A stretch of 64,000 bases of DNA, taken from positions 124,001 to 188,000 of the forward strand of contig NZ_JBJYIN010000003.1 in NCBI RefSeq assembly GCF_046237015.1. The letters are read 5' to 3'. The stretch comes from JBJYIN01 sp046237015. GTDB taxonomy: Bacteria; Pseudomonadota; Gammaproteobacteria; Enterobacterales; Enterobacteriaceae. Position numbers and translations under genes: made by a program. Below are positions 9,262 to 18,705 of the stretch, piece after piece (position 1 is the stretch's first letter; every line of letters begins with the position of its first letter). Below the pieces are notes generated by a model. The model was not told the origin of the DNA, made no database searches, and worked only from the letters and a program-made list of their open reading frames with translations.

Positions 9262-9287
9262 AAGCTCCACACCGTGGAGCTTTTTTT
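9262..9287 (+). terminator. yccA terminator
   Basis: AAGCTCCAC-ACC-GTGGAGCTT followed by a T-run, 23 bases after the yccA stop codon. Confidence 0.92.
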
Positions 9288-9362
9288 CGCCTATCGTAAA
9301 GGTTCTTTGCCTAAAAAATTTTGCTAAACTTCAGCACAGTCGTCTGCATTAGGGGAAATATT

Positions 9363-9689
9363 TTGGAGTTTGAAGGCCGTATTATCGCAACTGATGCCCA
9401 GGGATACCTGATGGAAAGTCGTGATTGGAGCGAAACACTCGCGTTACAACTGGCAGAACAGGAAAACATTCAACTGACTGATGCACACTGGGAAGTCGTG
9501 CGTTTTGTTCGGGCATTTTATCTGGAATTCAATACCTCCCCCGCCATTCGTATGCTGGTAAAAGCAATGGCGCAGAAATACGGCGAAGAGAAAGGTAATA
9601 GCCGCTATCTGTATCGTCTGTTTCCTAAAGGACCAGCAAAGCAGGCAACAAAAATAGCCGGATTGCCAAAACCCGTTAAATGTATCTAA
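9363..9689 (+). CDS. tusE: Sulfurtransferase TusE (DsrC family)
   Basis: TusE accepts sulfur from TusBCD and hands it to MnmA for 2-thiouridine formation in tRNA wobble positions. The 108-residue product is very close to E. coli TusE (109): HWEVVRFVRAFYLEFNTSPA, then the nearly invariant tail from RMLVKAMAQKYG through GNSRYLYRLFPKGPAKQATK to PVKCI with the catalytic penultimate cysteine. I chose the TTG at 9363 because AGGGG lies eight to ten bases before it and the first residues (MEFEGR) align with the family. The longer frame from 9321 adds residues not found in homologues. Confidence 0.94.
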   Translation: MEFEGRIIATDAQGYLMESRDWSETLALQLAEQENIQLTDAHWEVVRFVRAFYLEFNTSPAIRMLVKAMAQKYGEEKGNSRYLYRLFPKGPAKQATKIAGLPKPVKCI

Positions 9690-9693
9690 TGAT

Positions 9694-9972
9694 TCAATAG
9701 AGAACGCGAAAACCGACGTAATCAGTGGCGCTATGTGGTTCGACTAATACCTTTTCGACGTTAGCGCTACGTGGCCCCCCTTTCCTTAGCCAGTCAACCA
9801 ATTGTTCAACGTCTAGCTGACCACCACAGGCAATAATTTCTACACTGCCATCATCATGATTACGGACATATCCACGCAGGCCAAGCTCAATAGCACGACG
9901 CTGTGTGCTATAACGAAAACCAACGCCTTGAACGAGGCCGTAAACATAGGCCGCAATGGCTATTTTTGCCAT
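9694..9972 (-). CDS. acyP: Acylphosphatase
   Basis: A 92-residue acylphosphatase (YccX) that hydrolyses acyl phosphates. The signature VYGLVQGVGFRYSTQ (residues 9-23) has the phosphate-binding loop and catalytic arginine, and GYVRNHDDGSVEIIACG (residues 33-49) holds the catalytic asparagine. The start at 9972 (MAKIAIA) follows a GAGGGGG site; an upstream ATG is poorly placed. It is convergent with tusE with only four bases between the stop codons. Confidence 0.95.
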   Translation of the reverse strand: MAKIAIAAYVYGLVQGVGFRYSTQRRAIELGLRGYVRNHDDGSVEIIACGGQLDVEQLVDWLRKGGPRSANVEKVLVEPHSATDYVGFRVLY

Positions 9973-10183
9973 CTTTACCCCCTCTTTTCGCCACGGCACG
10001 TTTCATCTTTAATAGCGATATTTTATTCATCAACCCGCATCTCTTCCAGATTTACACCATACTGTAAATATCCTATGCCATGATCCACGCTTTAATAGAA
10101 ATCGTCGTCATCGCCTGCCCTCCACTTGAAAAAAACGCCAGGCGCCCCATTTAGAGAGTGTTCATGTTTTCTCAGGAGGTTAT

Positions 10184-10492
10184 ATGATTATCTGCAAATT
10201 TGGCATTGGGCAACAGATTCGTCATAAACTCCTCGGCTATCCCGGTGTTGTGATTGATATCGATCCTGAGTACTCATTAGAGTCACCAACATGGGAAGAA
10301 ATTGATGCGCACGATACGCTACGTAACTCACCGTGGTATCACGTGGTGATGGAAGACGATGAAGGACAGCCCATCCATACTTATTTGGCTGAGGCTCAAT
10401 TAACGCAGGAAGCTGCCAATCCGAATGAGCACCCTTCGCTAGACGAATTGGCAAAAGTGATTCAACGCAGAGCCCCGCAACTTCTCCACTGA
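10184..10492 (+). CDS. hspQ: Heat-shock hemimethylated-DNA-binding-like protein HspQ
   Basis: A 102-residue protein almost colinear with E. coli HspQ (105): KFGIGQQIRHKLLGYPGVVI at the start and PWYHVVMEDDEGQPIHTYLA in the centre. HspQ is a heat-induced Lon substrate and Lon specificity enhancer that also promotes degradation of DnaA mutants. It is cytoplasmic. Preceded by a strong AGGAGG ribosome binding site 6 bases before ATG. The Lon-like gene ycbZ is further along the same strand. I could not assign a sigma-32 promoter with confidence. Confidence 0.94.
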   Translation: MIICKFGIGQQIRHKLLGYPGVVIDIDPEYSLESPTWEEIDAHDTLRNSPWYHVVMEDDEGQPIHTYLAEAQLTQEAANPNEHPSLDELAKVIQRRAPQLLH

Positions 10493-10558
10493 GTCTAGCA
10501 CAACAGCACCGCTGCCGGATTGACCTATCTGATGATTAAGTCATCAAGGCGTTTACGA

Positions 10559-10975
10559 TTACTTTTCTAACCCCAAACGAGGAATTTCAATTTTAGGACA
10601 TCGATCCATGATCACATCTAACCCCGCATCTCTCGCCAGAATGGCGGCCTGCTCATTCACAACGCCAATTTGCAGCCACAAAACCTTTGCCCCAATAGCA
10701 ATCGCCTCTTGTGCAATATCATAGGCTGCATCCGACTGGCGGAAGACATCAACCATATCAATAGGTTGTTGTATCTCATCCAGACTGGCGTAAACCTGCT
10801 GTCCCAGCAACGTCTGCCCGCCTAATTTGGGATTGACCGGTATGACGATATAACCCTGGCTAAGTAAGTACGCCATCACACCATAGCTTGGCCGTGTCGT
10901 TTTTTCACTGGCACCAACCAGCGCTATCGTTTTTACCTTCTTTAGTACTGCGGCAATGTCATGGTCTTGCATCAT
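10559..10975 (-). CDS. yccU: CoA-binding protein YccU
   Basis: A 138-residue Rossmann-fold CoA-binding domain protein (CoA_binding_2 family). The nucleotide loop is IALVGASEKTTRPSYGVMAY (residues 17-36), followed by VIPVNPKLGG and LWLQIGVVNEQAA, and by the family's terminal DRCPKIEIPRL with a conserved cysteine. The function is not established; the fold resembles the CoA-binding part of succinyl-CoA synthetases. Convergent with hspQ and in the conserved enterobacterial order. Confidence 0.92.
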   Translation of the reverse strand: MMQDHDIAAVLKKVKTIALVGASEKTTRPSYGVMAYLLSQGYIVIPVNPKLGGQTLLGQQVYASLDEIQQPIDMVDVFRQSDAAYDIAQEAIAIGAKVLWLQIGVVNEQAAILARDAGLDVIMDRCPKIEIPRLGLEK

Positions 10976-11164
10976 TATTTACCTCTTTCTGCATCACGTC
11001 TTACGGGATCGTACCTTCACCAATTAAAAATAAATTATGAGCCGATTACGAGCCACTAACTTGAGTCGTGTTATATCAAATAAGCGGTGTTTCAAATTGA
11101 AAATTTTGACACATTCCGACAATTGTTCAACAATGCCCGGATTACTTGTGAATTGGGGATTTCA

Positions 11165-11830
11165 ATGAAAATCGGCCTTGTCATTACATGCCTTTTCATT
11201 GTGGGTATCAGCACGTCGGCAATAGCCACAACATTAAATCTGTCGCCAGAGATTGATCTGATCGTGGTAGACGGACAAAAGGTATCCAGTTCACTGCTAA
11301 AAGGTGCCGATAAACTTGAGCTCGATAACGGCCAACATCAGATTCTCTTTAAGGTTATCAAAACGACTAAAAAGTCGGCAGGCACCGCAATCAACTACCG
11401 TTCACAGGCTCTGATTGCCGTATTTGATACCCGAAATCTGGCCTCTGTCTCTTTTAAGCTGCCACCATTAGAAACGGAGCAAGATCAGAAACGTTTTGAC
11501 CATCAGACTAATTATCAGTTGGTCGACGAGCGAAATCAGCTGATCCCTACCCGCTCCGACATCATGCTCCTCACAGAGGATGAATTGGAAAACGAAATAG
11601 AAAAAAAGATGTCTGTCTATAACTCCACCGGACAGCCCGCCGCGGTGCCTGATTTTGCCATTCCAGCACCATCGGTTATTCCGCTTGAAAACGGCCCATC
11701 AGCACAGATCATGCTTCCTTATCCTGATAGTGAAACGTCGTTTTCAGCTATGCAGTATTGGTTCCAACAAGCGGACCAAGAGACTCGGCAACGTTTTCTC
11801 CGGTGGATAAAAGAAAAAGATCTCCATTGA
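11165..11830 (+). CDS. yccT: YccT/DUF2057 periplasmic protein
   Basis: The 221-residue product has a signal peptide (MKIGLVITCLFIVGISTSAIA) and a DUF2057 domain: LNLSPEIDLIVVDGQKV, LKGADKLELDNGQHQILFKV, then YRSQALIAVFD. E. coli YccT (CsgI) inhibits curlin polymerisation in the periplasm. The start at 11165 is preferred because it gives a clean signal peptide after TTGGGGATT; upstream frame residues have no such property. No curli genes are in the window, so the role here may be more general. It is followed at a short distance by mgsA on the same strand. Confidence 0.88.
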   Translation: MKIGLVITCLFIVGISTSAIATTLNLSPEIDLIVVDGQKVSSSLLKGADKLELDNGQHQILFKVIKTTKKSAGTAINYRSQALIAVFDTRNLASVSFKLPPLETEQDQKRFDHQTNYQLVDERNQLIPTRSDIMLLTEDELENEIEKKMSVYNSTGQPAAVPDFAIPAPSVIPLENGPSAQIMLPYPDSETSFSAMQYWFQQADQETRQRFLRWIKEKDLH

Positions 11831-11983
11831 TTGGTACAAATGGTGATTTTCCGCGCACCTATATCAGATTTTTGACGGCTGTTCGCATTTTTCCTTTTTT
11901 ATTGCTTTGAAGTAAAACAGGGTTTTCGTAATCTGTTTGCATCACCTTGATAAGCTTTAGCATACCGATTGAAGGACACAACC

Positions 11984-12442
11984 ATGGAGTTCACCACTCG
12001 TACCATTGCGGTACACAAGCATATTGCTTTGGTCGCACACGATCACTGTAAACAATCCCTTCTCGACTGGGTTTCTACCAATAAATCACAGCTTGCCGAC
12101 CATGCGCTTTATGCAACAGGCACCACCGGTAATCTGATCCAATTGAACACCGGCCTTACGGTGAAAAGTATGCTCAGTGGTCCAATGGGCGGCGATCAGC
12201 AGGTTGGTGCACTGATCTCGGAAGGAAAAATCGATATGATGATTTTCTTTTGGGATCCGCTGAATGCCGTGCCCCACGACCCGGACGTTAAAGCTCTGCT
12301 ACGCTTAGCCACCGTCTGGAATATCCCGGTTGCAACCAATCGTTCAACGGCCGATTTTCTGATTAACTCAGCATTGTTTAAGCAACCTGTACCCATCACT
12401 ATCCCCGATTATCAACGCTATCTACAGGATCGTTTGAAATAA
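11984..12442 (+). CDS. mgsA: Methylglyoxal synthase
   Basis: This 152-residue enzyme converts dihydroxyacetone phosphate to methylglyoxal and phosphate, relieving phosphate limitation in glycolysis. Family features: HIALVAHDHCK near residue 12, YATGTTGNLI with the phosphate loop, the LSGPMGGDQQVGALISEGK block with the catalytic aspartate, and DPLNAVPHDPDVKALLRLA. Length equals that of E. coli MgsA. Start 11984 follows GAAGGA by seven bases. Cytoplasmic, and the hairpin after it ends both mgsA and the convergent helD. Confidence 0.96.
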   Translation: MEFTTRTIAVHKHIALVAHDHCKQSLLDWVSTNKSQLADHALYATGTTGNLIQLNTGLTVKSMLSGPMGGDQQVGALISEGKIDMMIFFWDPLNAVPHDPDVKALLRLATVWNIPVATNRSTADFLINSALFKQPVPITIPDYQRYLQDRLK

Positions 12443-12460
12443 TATAGCGGTACACCCGAG

Positions 12461-12486
12461 AAGGCCGACAAGACAACCGGCCTTTT
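12461..12486. terminator. Bidirectional mgsA/helD hairpin
   Basis: AAGGCCG and CGGCCTT form a 7-bp stem with a 10-base loop followed by TTTT, in the gap between convergent mgsA and helD. Confidence 0.65.
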
Positions 12487-12497
12487 CATGCGTTGCT

Positions 12498-14555
12498 TTA
12501 ACTCGGTTTCCGCTGTATTGGCACACCCAGTTGATGAAGTTGCGAAACAAACACGGAGGGGTTCTTCGTATCCTGTAATAACCATACCCGACGTTTTGCT
12601 CTGGTCAACGCAACATAAAGTAACCTCCGCTCCTCAGCGTCGGGGAAATCCTCTGGCGCAGGTAACAGTACCTCCTCAAGAACAGACTCCCGCACTGGAG
12701 CAGGAAAACCGTCTTTACCATCGTGCATACCGACAATAATGACGTATTCTGCCTGCTGACCTTTACTGGCATGCACAGTCATGAAATCGATCGCTAAATT
12801 CGGCCATTTCGTCGCCGCTTTCTGCAATATTTCAGGCCGCAAATGGTGATAACGCGCCAGGATCAAAATGCGCTCATCAGGTTTTGCAAAGCCACTTAAT
12901 TTATCCAGTAATGGCTCCAGTTGTTCAAAAGGCAGGATGGTGACCGCTTTTTTATCGCCTTTGGTGAGGCTATTCAGCGTTTTCTTAAGTTGATGCGGAT
13001 TCTGCTGAATAAATGTATTCGCAATTTCTCCAATCCGTTCATTAAAACGGTAGGTGATATCCAATATACATTGTTCACCGACGCCAAAGTTTTGCTCAAA
13101 TGCGGTGGTCAATGAAAGCTCTGCCCCGCTAAAACGATAAATGGCCTGCCAGTCATCTCCCACGGCAAACAAACTGGTTCTGCTATTTTGTCGACGCAGG
13201 GCCATTAGTAAACGCGCGCGCTGAGGAGAAATATCCTGAAACTCATCCACTAAAATATGCTTCCATGGACTGATAAATCGACCTTTATCCAACAGATTAA
13301 CGGCTTGATGAATTAAGCCAGAAAAATCAACGGCATTCTCATCTTTCAACGCTTTCTTCCAGGCTTTCAAGAGAGGGGCCATCAATCGGATCCGCTGCTG
13401 AAATACCGCTCGAGTATCTTCATGAGCCTGTGCGACCATTTCGGCTTGGCTTCCGCCGTGCATCCGCATCAGTCCCAACCAACGTTCCAATCGACCAGCA
13501 AGGCGTTCAGCTAACGCCCGATCCTTCCAGAAATCACCATCCGGTAGCGACCATTCCAGTTCTTCCGTTAGCCATTGCCGCCACCCCTTAGCCTGTGCTT
13601 TTTTCTCGGAACACTGTTGCTGCCAGTGGGTAATTAATAGCTCCCGTCGTTTTTTACCGTCGATCTCCAACTCGCTAATCGTAGGAGCTTTGCGGCTGGC
13701 TTGCTGAATAATATACAGCGCCAAAGCATGGAACGTTTTGGCCTGAATATCTTCCGTATGCAAACGGGATTGGATACGATCATTCATCTCTTCAGCCGCC
13801 TTTCGACCAAATGCCAACAGCAGAATCTGATCGGGCGTTGCTTCGCCACGATGCATCAACCAGGCAGCACGGGCGACCAACACGGACGTTTTGCCACTCC
13901 CCGCACCGGCAAGCACTAATACAGAATCTTCTCCATTAATGACAGACATGCACTGAGCGTCATTGAGCGGCGTCGTTTCGACAGACTGGAAAAACGCCTG
14001 TTGTTCCACCAACGTACGAGCCATCCATTCTTTATTACATCGCATCCGTTCTTTACTGCCACGATCGAGCCATTGCTGACAGAGGCGATAGTTATCGCGA
14101 CAATGATCAAATTCCTCAAGGCGAATAGCAGGAAGGGGAAGCGAGGCAAACGTATTACAAATGTCTTCTTGCAATTGTATCAGTGCCTTACGGCTGAACC
14201 AGGCATCTTGCTGCGTCAAAGTATCAATACTGTTGATCTGCTGCTGCAACACATCCGCACTCACCTGGCTCATCTCTTCACTCCAATCTTGCCAGGACTT
14301 CAATAAATAACGATAAAACGTCTGAGTTTCCTGCCACTCGGTACCGTGCAGTCGCACAACCTTGTCTGCGGGTAACTCAAACTCAAGCTCCCCCCATACC
14401 AACCCTCGTTTGCAGTGAATATTAATCAACTGATTAAAAGGGATAATGTACTCATGTTTATCGCCACTCACCTCGACGCCAGCATTTAACAATCGCACTC
14501 GGTTATACGGGTGTTGCGCCAAATGTTTGCCCAACGATGTTGATTTAAGTTCCAT
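12498..14555 (-). CDS. helD: DNA helicase IV
   Basis: A 685-residue superfamily 1 (UvrD/Rep-type) 3'-5' helicase, close to E. coli HelD (684). An N-terminal family-specific domain (about 1-190) precedes motif I LAGAGSGKTSVL near residue 216. Further motifs are motif II VDEFQDISPQRA, motif III VGDDWQAIYRFSGAE, motif V TVHASKGQQAEYVI and motif VI LLYVALTRAKRRVW near 655. It acts in recombinational repair and replication restart. It diverges from yccF, giving the standard mgsA-helD-yccF order. Confidence 0.96.
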   Translation of the reverse strand: MELKSTSLGKHLAQHPYNRVRLLNAGVEVSGDKHEYIIPFNQLINIHCKRGLVWGELEFELPADKVVRLHGTEWQETQTFYRYLLKSWQDWSEEMSQVSADVLQQQINSIDTLTQQDAWFSRKALIQLQEDICNTFASLPLPAIRLEEFDHCRDNYRLCQQWLDRGSKERMRCNKEWMARTLVEQQAFFQSVETTPLNDAQCMSVINGEDSVLVLAGAGSGKTSVLVARAAWLMHRGEATPDQILLLAFGRKAAEEMNDRIQSRLHTEDIQAKTFHALALYIIQQASRKAPTISELEIDGKKRRELLITHWQQQCSEKKAQAKGWRQWLTEELEWSLPDGDFWKDRALAERLAGRLERWLGLMRMHGGSQAEMVAQAHEDTRAVFQQRIRLMAPLLKAWKKALKDENAVDFSGLIHQAVNLLDKGRFISPWKHILVDEFQDISPQRARLLMALRRQNSRTSLFAVGDDWQAIYRFSGAELSLTTAFEQNFGVGEQCILDITYRFNERIGEIANTFIQQNPHQLKKTLNSLTKGDKKAVTILPFEQLEPLLDKLSGFAKPDERILILARYHHLRPEILQKAATKWPNLAIDFMTVHASKGQQAEYVIIVGMHDGKDGFPAPVRESVLEEVLLPAPEDFPDAEERRLLYVALTRAKRRVWLLQDTKNPSVFVSQLHQLGVPIQRKPS

Positions 14556-14720
14556 GATATATGCGCCATGAAATTGTGAGGGGGTTTATCATTACCGTAG
14601 TCTACCTGTTATCGGTATTTACGCTCTAGCCTTAAAAACAGGTTAGGATATCCTGATACTTGATGTGATAATTCTTTTACCATCATGGGGTTTGGTTACC
14701 CTGAGAATACAGGAGAGCTT

Positions 14721-15167
14721 ATGCGCGCAGTATTGAATATTCTGAATTTCGTGCTGGGAGGTTTTTTCACTACACTATCCTGGCTACTGGCTACCGTAGT
14801 AAGTGTCCTATTGATCTTTACCTTGCCATTGACCCGTTCGTGCTGGGAAATTACCAAACTCTCCTTATTACCCTATGGCAATGAGGCCATCCATGTTGAT
14901 GAACTACGCCCCGATGAAAAAAGCCATCTGCTGAACGCTGGCGGTTCGTTGTTAAACCTATTCTGGCTCATCTTCTTTGGCTGGTGGCTCTGTTTATCCC
15001 ACATCGTTACCGGTATTGCTCAGTGCATCACCATCATTGGCATTCCTGTGGGGATCGCCAATTTTAAAATTGCGGCTATTGCATTATGGCCCGTGGGAAG
15101 ACGTGTCGTGTCTGTCGAGTTGGCACAGGCGGCACGTGAAGAAAATGCCCGCCGTCACTATCGTTAA
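14721..15167 (+). CDS. yccF: YccF family membrane protein (DUF307)
   Basis: A 148-residue membrane protein with YccF (DUF307) features: two repeated halves, each with FWLIFFGWWL or LGGFFTTLSWLLA hydrophobic stretches and the motifs LPLTRSCWEI and TIIGIPVGIANFKIA. The ATG at 14721 follows AGGAG; the 36 bases upstream in frame lack a site. Length equals the E. coli protein. It is 20 bases before yccS and clearly in operon. Its biochemical function is not known. Confidence 0.9.
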   Translation: MRAVLNILNFVLGGFFTTLSWLLATVVSVLLIFTLPLTRSCWEITKLSLLPYGNEAIHVDELRPDEKSHLLNAGGSLLNLFWLIFFGWWLCLSHIVTGIAQCITIIGIPVGIANFKIAAIALWPVGRRVVSVELAQAAREENARRHYR

Positions 15168-15187
15168 ATCGGTCAGAGGATAGATCG

Positions 15188-17338
15188 TTGCTCACATTTG
15201 CGCCTGGCATCCGCCGTTATGTCTATAACAGCAACTGGCTATATAACATCCGTATTTTTATCGCGCTAACGGGCACAACCGTCGTTCCCTGGTGGTTAGG
15301 ACAACCGACTGCGACTATTCCGCTAACGTTAGGTGTCGTCGCCGCTGCATTAACAGACTTGGACGATCGACTGACAGGACGCCTGCGTAATCTGTTTATT
15401 ACACTGTCCTGCTTTTTTGTTGCTTCCGTTTCCATTGAGCTACTCTTCCCTTATCCTTGGCTATTCGGTTTAGGGCTTGCGCTGTCAACATGCAGTTTTA
15501 TCTTGCTCGGTGCCCTAGGGCAACGTTATGCCACTATCGCTTTTGGCGCATTACTGATCGCCGTTTATACCATGCTGGGAATCTCACTATACGATACCTG
15601 GTATCAGCAACCCGCAATGCTTCTGGTTGGCGCATCCTGGTATAACTTGCTCACCCTTTTTGGGCATTTGATTTTCCCTATCCGCCCTCTGCAAGATCAT
15701 CTGGCACAGTGCTATCAGCAACTGGCCCGTTATCTTGATGCAAAAGCAAACTTATTCGACCCGGACATTGAGGACGAAACCGACCGACCGCTCATTGACG
15801 TTGCAATGGCAAACAGTCAGGTAGTTGCCACGCTAAATCAAACGAAATCGTCATTGCTCACTCGTCTACGGGGAGATCGTGGGCAAAGAGGCACCCGGCG
15901 AACGTTACATTATTATTTCGTTGCACAGGACATTCATGAGCGGGCCAGTTCGTCTCACGTGCACTATCCACAGTTACGTGAGAAATTTCGCTACAGCGAC
16001 ATCTTATTTCGTTTTCAGCGCTTGCTTTCAATGCAGGCTCGCGCCTGTCAACAGCTTGCGCAATCCATTTTGCTACAACAAAAATACCAGCATAATAACC
16101 GTATCGAACGAGCCTTCGTCCATCTTGAATCCGCCATTAAGCAATCGGCCATGAAGTACTCTGCGGAAAGCCAGCATACTGATATCTCGCAAATCAAAGC
16201 GTTGCAGTATCTACTCAACAATTTACGCGCGATTGATGCGCAACTTTCGACCATTGAGTCGGAACAGGCGATTGAACGGGAAAATAATCCGGAAAACACA
16301 TTGGCGGATGACAAAATCACCGGATGGAGCGATATCCGCCTGAGGATCAGTCGCCACCTCACGCCACAATCGGCGCTGTTTCGCCATGCAATCCGCATGT
16401 CTGCCTTACTCTGTAGCGGTTATGCATTCATACAGGTAACGGGTATGCAGCATGGTTATTGGATTCTGTTGACGAGTCTATTCGTCTGCCAGCCAAACTA
16501 TAATGCAACACGGCGTAGACTGGCTCTGAGAATTATCGGTACATTGACAGGTATTCTATTGGGCTTACCCATATTATATTTTGTGCCTTCACTGGAAGGA
16601 CAACTCACGTTAATCGTCATCAGCGGTGTGCTGTTCTTCGCCTTTCGCAATGTACAATATGCGCATGCCACCATGTTTATTACCCTGCTGGTGCTACTCT
16701 GCTTTAATCTCTTAGGCGAAGGGTTTGAAGTTGCCGTACCACGGGTCATTGACACCTTACTGGGTTGTGCCATCGCCTGGGCGGCGGTTAGTTTTATCTG
16801 GCCCGACTGGCGCTTTCGTGGACTACCCGCAGTTATCAAGAAAACCTTAAATGCGAACTGTCGCTATCTTGATGCCATCATGGTGCAATACCATCAGGGT
16901 AAAGATAACAGTCTGACCTATCGTATCGCTCGCCGAGACGCACATAATTGTGATGCCGAGTTTGCTTCCGTTGTTTCCAATATGTCATCAGAACCCCATG
17001 CGATAAGAAGTAAGATGGATAGCGCTTTTCGCTTTATGTGCCTGAATCACACACTGCTGAGCTATATCTCTACGCTGGGTGCCCATCGGGAAAAGATTAC
17101 CGACCCAGAAATTTTGCATTTATTAGACGATGCCGTTTGCTATGTTGATGACGCGTTACATCATGATGAAACGGAAAATGCGAGGATAAATCAGGGGTTG
17201 AATGCTATGGTAAACCACATCCAATCCCTGTCGGCAGAACCTGACAGCAAAGAATTATTGGTTCTTCAACAGATCGGTTTGCTTATTGAATTGCTACCTG
17301 AACTTACTCAATTAAAAAACGACATGATTAAGTTATAG
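15188..17338 (+). CDS. yccS: YccS/YhfK-family (FUSC) inner membrane protein
   Basis: A 716-residue protein of the YccS/YhfK family within the fusaric-acid-resistance/aromatic exporter superfamily. It has two membrane blocks of about five helices each (residues about 20-165 and 400-535), each followed by a cytoplasmic region. The second block starts with ALFRHAIRMSALLCSGYAFI and includes the family segment YWILLTSLFVCQPNY-x-A-T-R-R-R. The start codon appears to be TTG at 15188 after an AGAGGA site. It may be an efflux component, but no substrate is established. Confidence 0.9.
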   Translation: MLTFAPGIRRYVYNSNWLYNIRIFIALTGTTVVPWWLGQPTATIPLTLGVVAAALTDLDDRLTGRLRNLFITLSCFFVASVSIELLFPYPWLFGLGLALSTCSFILLGALGQRYATIAFGALLIAVYTMLGISLYDTWYQQPAMLLVGASWYNLLTLFGHLIFPIRPLQDHLAQCYQQLARYLDAKANLFDPDIEDETDRPLIDVAMANSQVVATLNQTKSSLLTRLRGDRGQRGTRRTLHYYFVAQDIHERASSSHVHYPQLREKFRYSDILFRFQRLLSMQARACQQLAQSILLQQKYQHNNRIERAFVHLESAIKQSAMKYSAESQHTDISQIKALQYLLNNLRAIDAQLSTIESEQAIERENNPENTLADDKITGWSDIRLRISRHLTPQSALFRHAIRMSALLCSGYAFIQVTGMQHGYWILLTSLFVCQPNYNATRRRLALRIIGTLTGILLGLPILYFVPSLEGQLTLIVISGVLFFAFRNVQYAHATMFITLLVLLCFNLLGEGFEVAVPRVIDTLLGCAIAWAAVSFIWPDWRFRGLPAVIKKTLNANCRYLDAIMVQYHQGKDNSLTYRIARRDAHNCDAEFASVVSNMSSEPHAIRSKMDSAFRFMCLNHTLLSYISTLGAHREKITDPEILHLLDDAVCYVDDALHHDETENARINQGLNAMVNHIQSLSAEPDSKELLVLQQIGLLIELLPELTQLKNDMIKL

Positions 17339-17348
17339 CGTTACCCGC

Positions 17349-17975
17349 TCAGTGCTTATTCCCTTTAAATGAGGATGCTGCATTACGCTCATACCATTCA
17401 AGTAGTTCATTACGCAACCCAATAGGAAGCGCTGCCTGGTGTGTTCCACATATCGCGCCAGCTAGCGCCAACAGCGTATTCACACTGAGATTAGCCCGAA
17501 CAGAACGTAGTTTGAGATAACTTTTTTTAGCCCCACACTGCTGCAATTCATCGATATTCTTAATGCCCACCTTCCATAGCAGACGCTCAAGATCGTGATT
17601 CAAATTAGGTAAATCCTTTAAACGCCCTTTTCTGCTTTTAGCTGCCTTATCATATTGAGCACCAGCCAATGCCATTCTGGCGAAATGCAATAGTTGTAAA
17701 TGATTTTCCCAGAGAGAATCATCAACCAGGTAATAGTCCAACTGAATAGGTATACCGCGTTTGGTATAGACAAGCGCAGGCATACTGCGATCGTGAAACT
17801 GATCTTTATCCTTTTTACTGGCCCGCAGATAAAGCTCCCCGCCCGACACTACCCCGAAGATAATTTTATTTGCTGCAATGCTGTAGCCGCCAAATTGAGA
17901 ACGGGTAGTAATATCCCCTAAAGAAGCCAAATAACGCTTAGACTGCAAAATCCTTTTTTCGCACAGATGTTTCAT
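17349..17975 (-). CDS. sxy: CRP-S/competence coactivator Sxy (TfoX)
   Basis: A 208-residue protein with an N-terminal TfoX domain (GDITTRSQFGGYSIAANKII through GELYLRAS) and a C-terminal TfoX domain (LKDLPNLNHDLERLLWKVGI, then CGTHQAALP). Sxy/TfoX enables CRP to activate non-canonical CRP-S promoters of DNA-uptake genes. The start at 17975 (MKHLCEKR) aligns with E. coli Sxy; the preceding frame does not. Convergent with yccS with a ten-base gap, and divergent from sulA, as in E. coli. Confidence 0.93.
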   Translation of the reverse strand: MKHLCEKRILQSKRYLASLGDITTRSQFGGYSIAANKIIFGVVSGGELYLRASKKDKDQFHDRSMPALVYTKRGIPIQLDYYLVDDSLWENHLQLLHFARMALAGAQYDKAAKSRKGRLKDLPNLNHDLERLLWKVGIKNIDELQQCGAKKSYLKLRSVRANLSVNTLLALAGAICGTHQAALPIGLRNELLEWYERNAASSFKGNKH

Positions 17976-18157
17976 TACCGTAATCCTTAGTATTGAAATA
18001 ATCACTTCCTGTTTGATTGGAATACCAATAACAGGAATAAGTAATTAATCACAGGGTACACGCGGCTTCAAACACAAAATGAGGTTGTTAGCTGTTGCAT
18101 GTGGAATATGCGAAGCGCTTTGAAAAAAATCAGGTTGATTTTCACTCGCACAGAAGA

Positions 18158-18177
18158 TACTGTATGTTCATACAGTA
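18158..18177. promoter_or_regulatory. LexA box of sulA
   Basis: TACTGTATGTTCATACAGTA is a perfect palindrome containing CTGT-N8-ACAG, 21 bases before the sulA start codon. It agrees with the enterobacterial LexA consensus and predicts tight SOS control. Confidence 0.95.
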
Positions 18178-18198
18178 ACACTATGGGTGGAACTCATT

Positions 18199-18705
18199 AT
18201 GCGTACTCAATCATTCAACGTTTACGACACACCAAAAACAGCGTATTCGAATACTCCATCTTCGACAGCGGCGTCTGTATCCAATGGCGGTATTATCAGT
18301 GAAATTGTTTATAGCGCCGAGCAACCTATTGTCACACATCTGTTACTGCCTCTTTTGCAACAGCTAGGTACTCAATCACGCTGGCTGCTCTGGTTGTCCC
18401 CTCAGCAGAAACTGAGTCGTCCATGGTTGCAACAATCAGGGCTACCGCTCAATAAAACCGTTCAATTGCACCACATTAGTCCGATGCTCACAGTAGAAGC
18501 GATGGAGAAAGCATTACTGACGGGAAATTATAGCGCCGTACTCTGCTGGTTGGAGAATGACCTGACAGACGAGGAACGGGTCAGACTGCGTCAAGCAGCA
18601 CAAGCCGGTAATACATATGGTTTCATTATGCGGACAGAGCATGATTCAGGCAGCCCCTATAGACTGTTTCCGAGTCTTAAAATTCACTCAACATTGTATC
18701 ATTAA
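18199..18705 (+). CDS. sulA: SOS cell-division inhibitor SulA
   Basis: This 168-residue protein blocks FtsZ polymerisation after DNA damage and is then removed by Lon. The conserved core is visible: EIVYSAEQPIVTHLLLPLLQ, SRWLLWLSPQQKLSRPWL and the terminal LKIHSTLYH, where the last residues are the Lon recognition tail ending in histidine as in E. coli. The ATG at 18199 is chosen because it follows GGTGGAAC and the LexA box lies just upstream. The N-terminal 30 residues are variable, as in other species. Confidence 0.96.
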   Translation: MRTQSFNVYDTPKTAYSNTPSSTAASVSNGGIISEIVYSAEQPIVTHLLLPLLQQLGTQSRWLLWLSPQQKLSRPWLQQSGLPLNKTVQLHHISPMLTVEAMEKALLTGNYSAVLCWLENDLTDEERVRLRQAAQAGNTYGFIMRTEHDSGSPYRLFPSLKIHSTLYH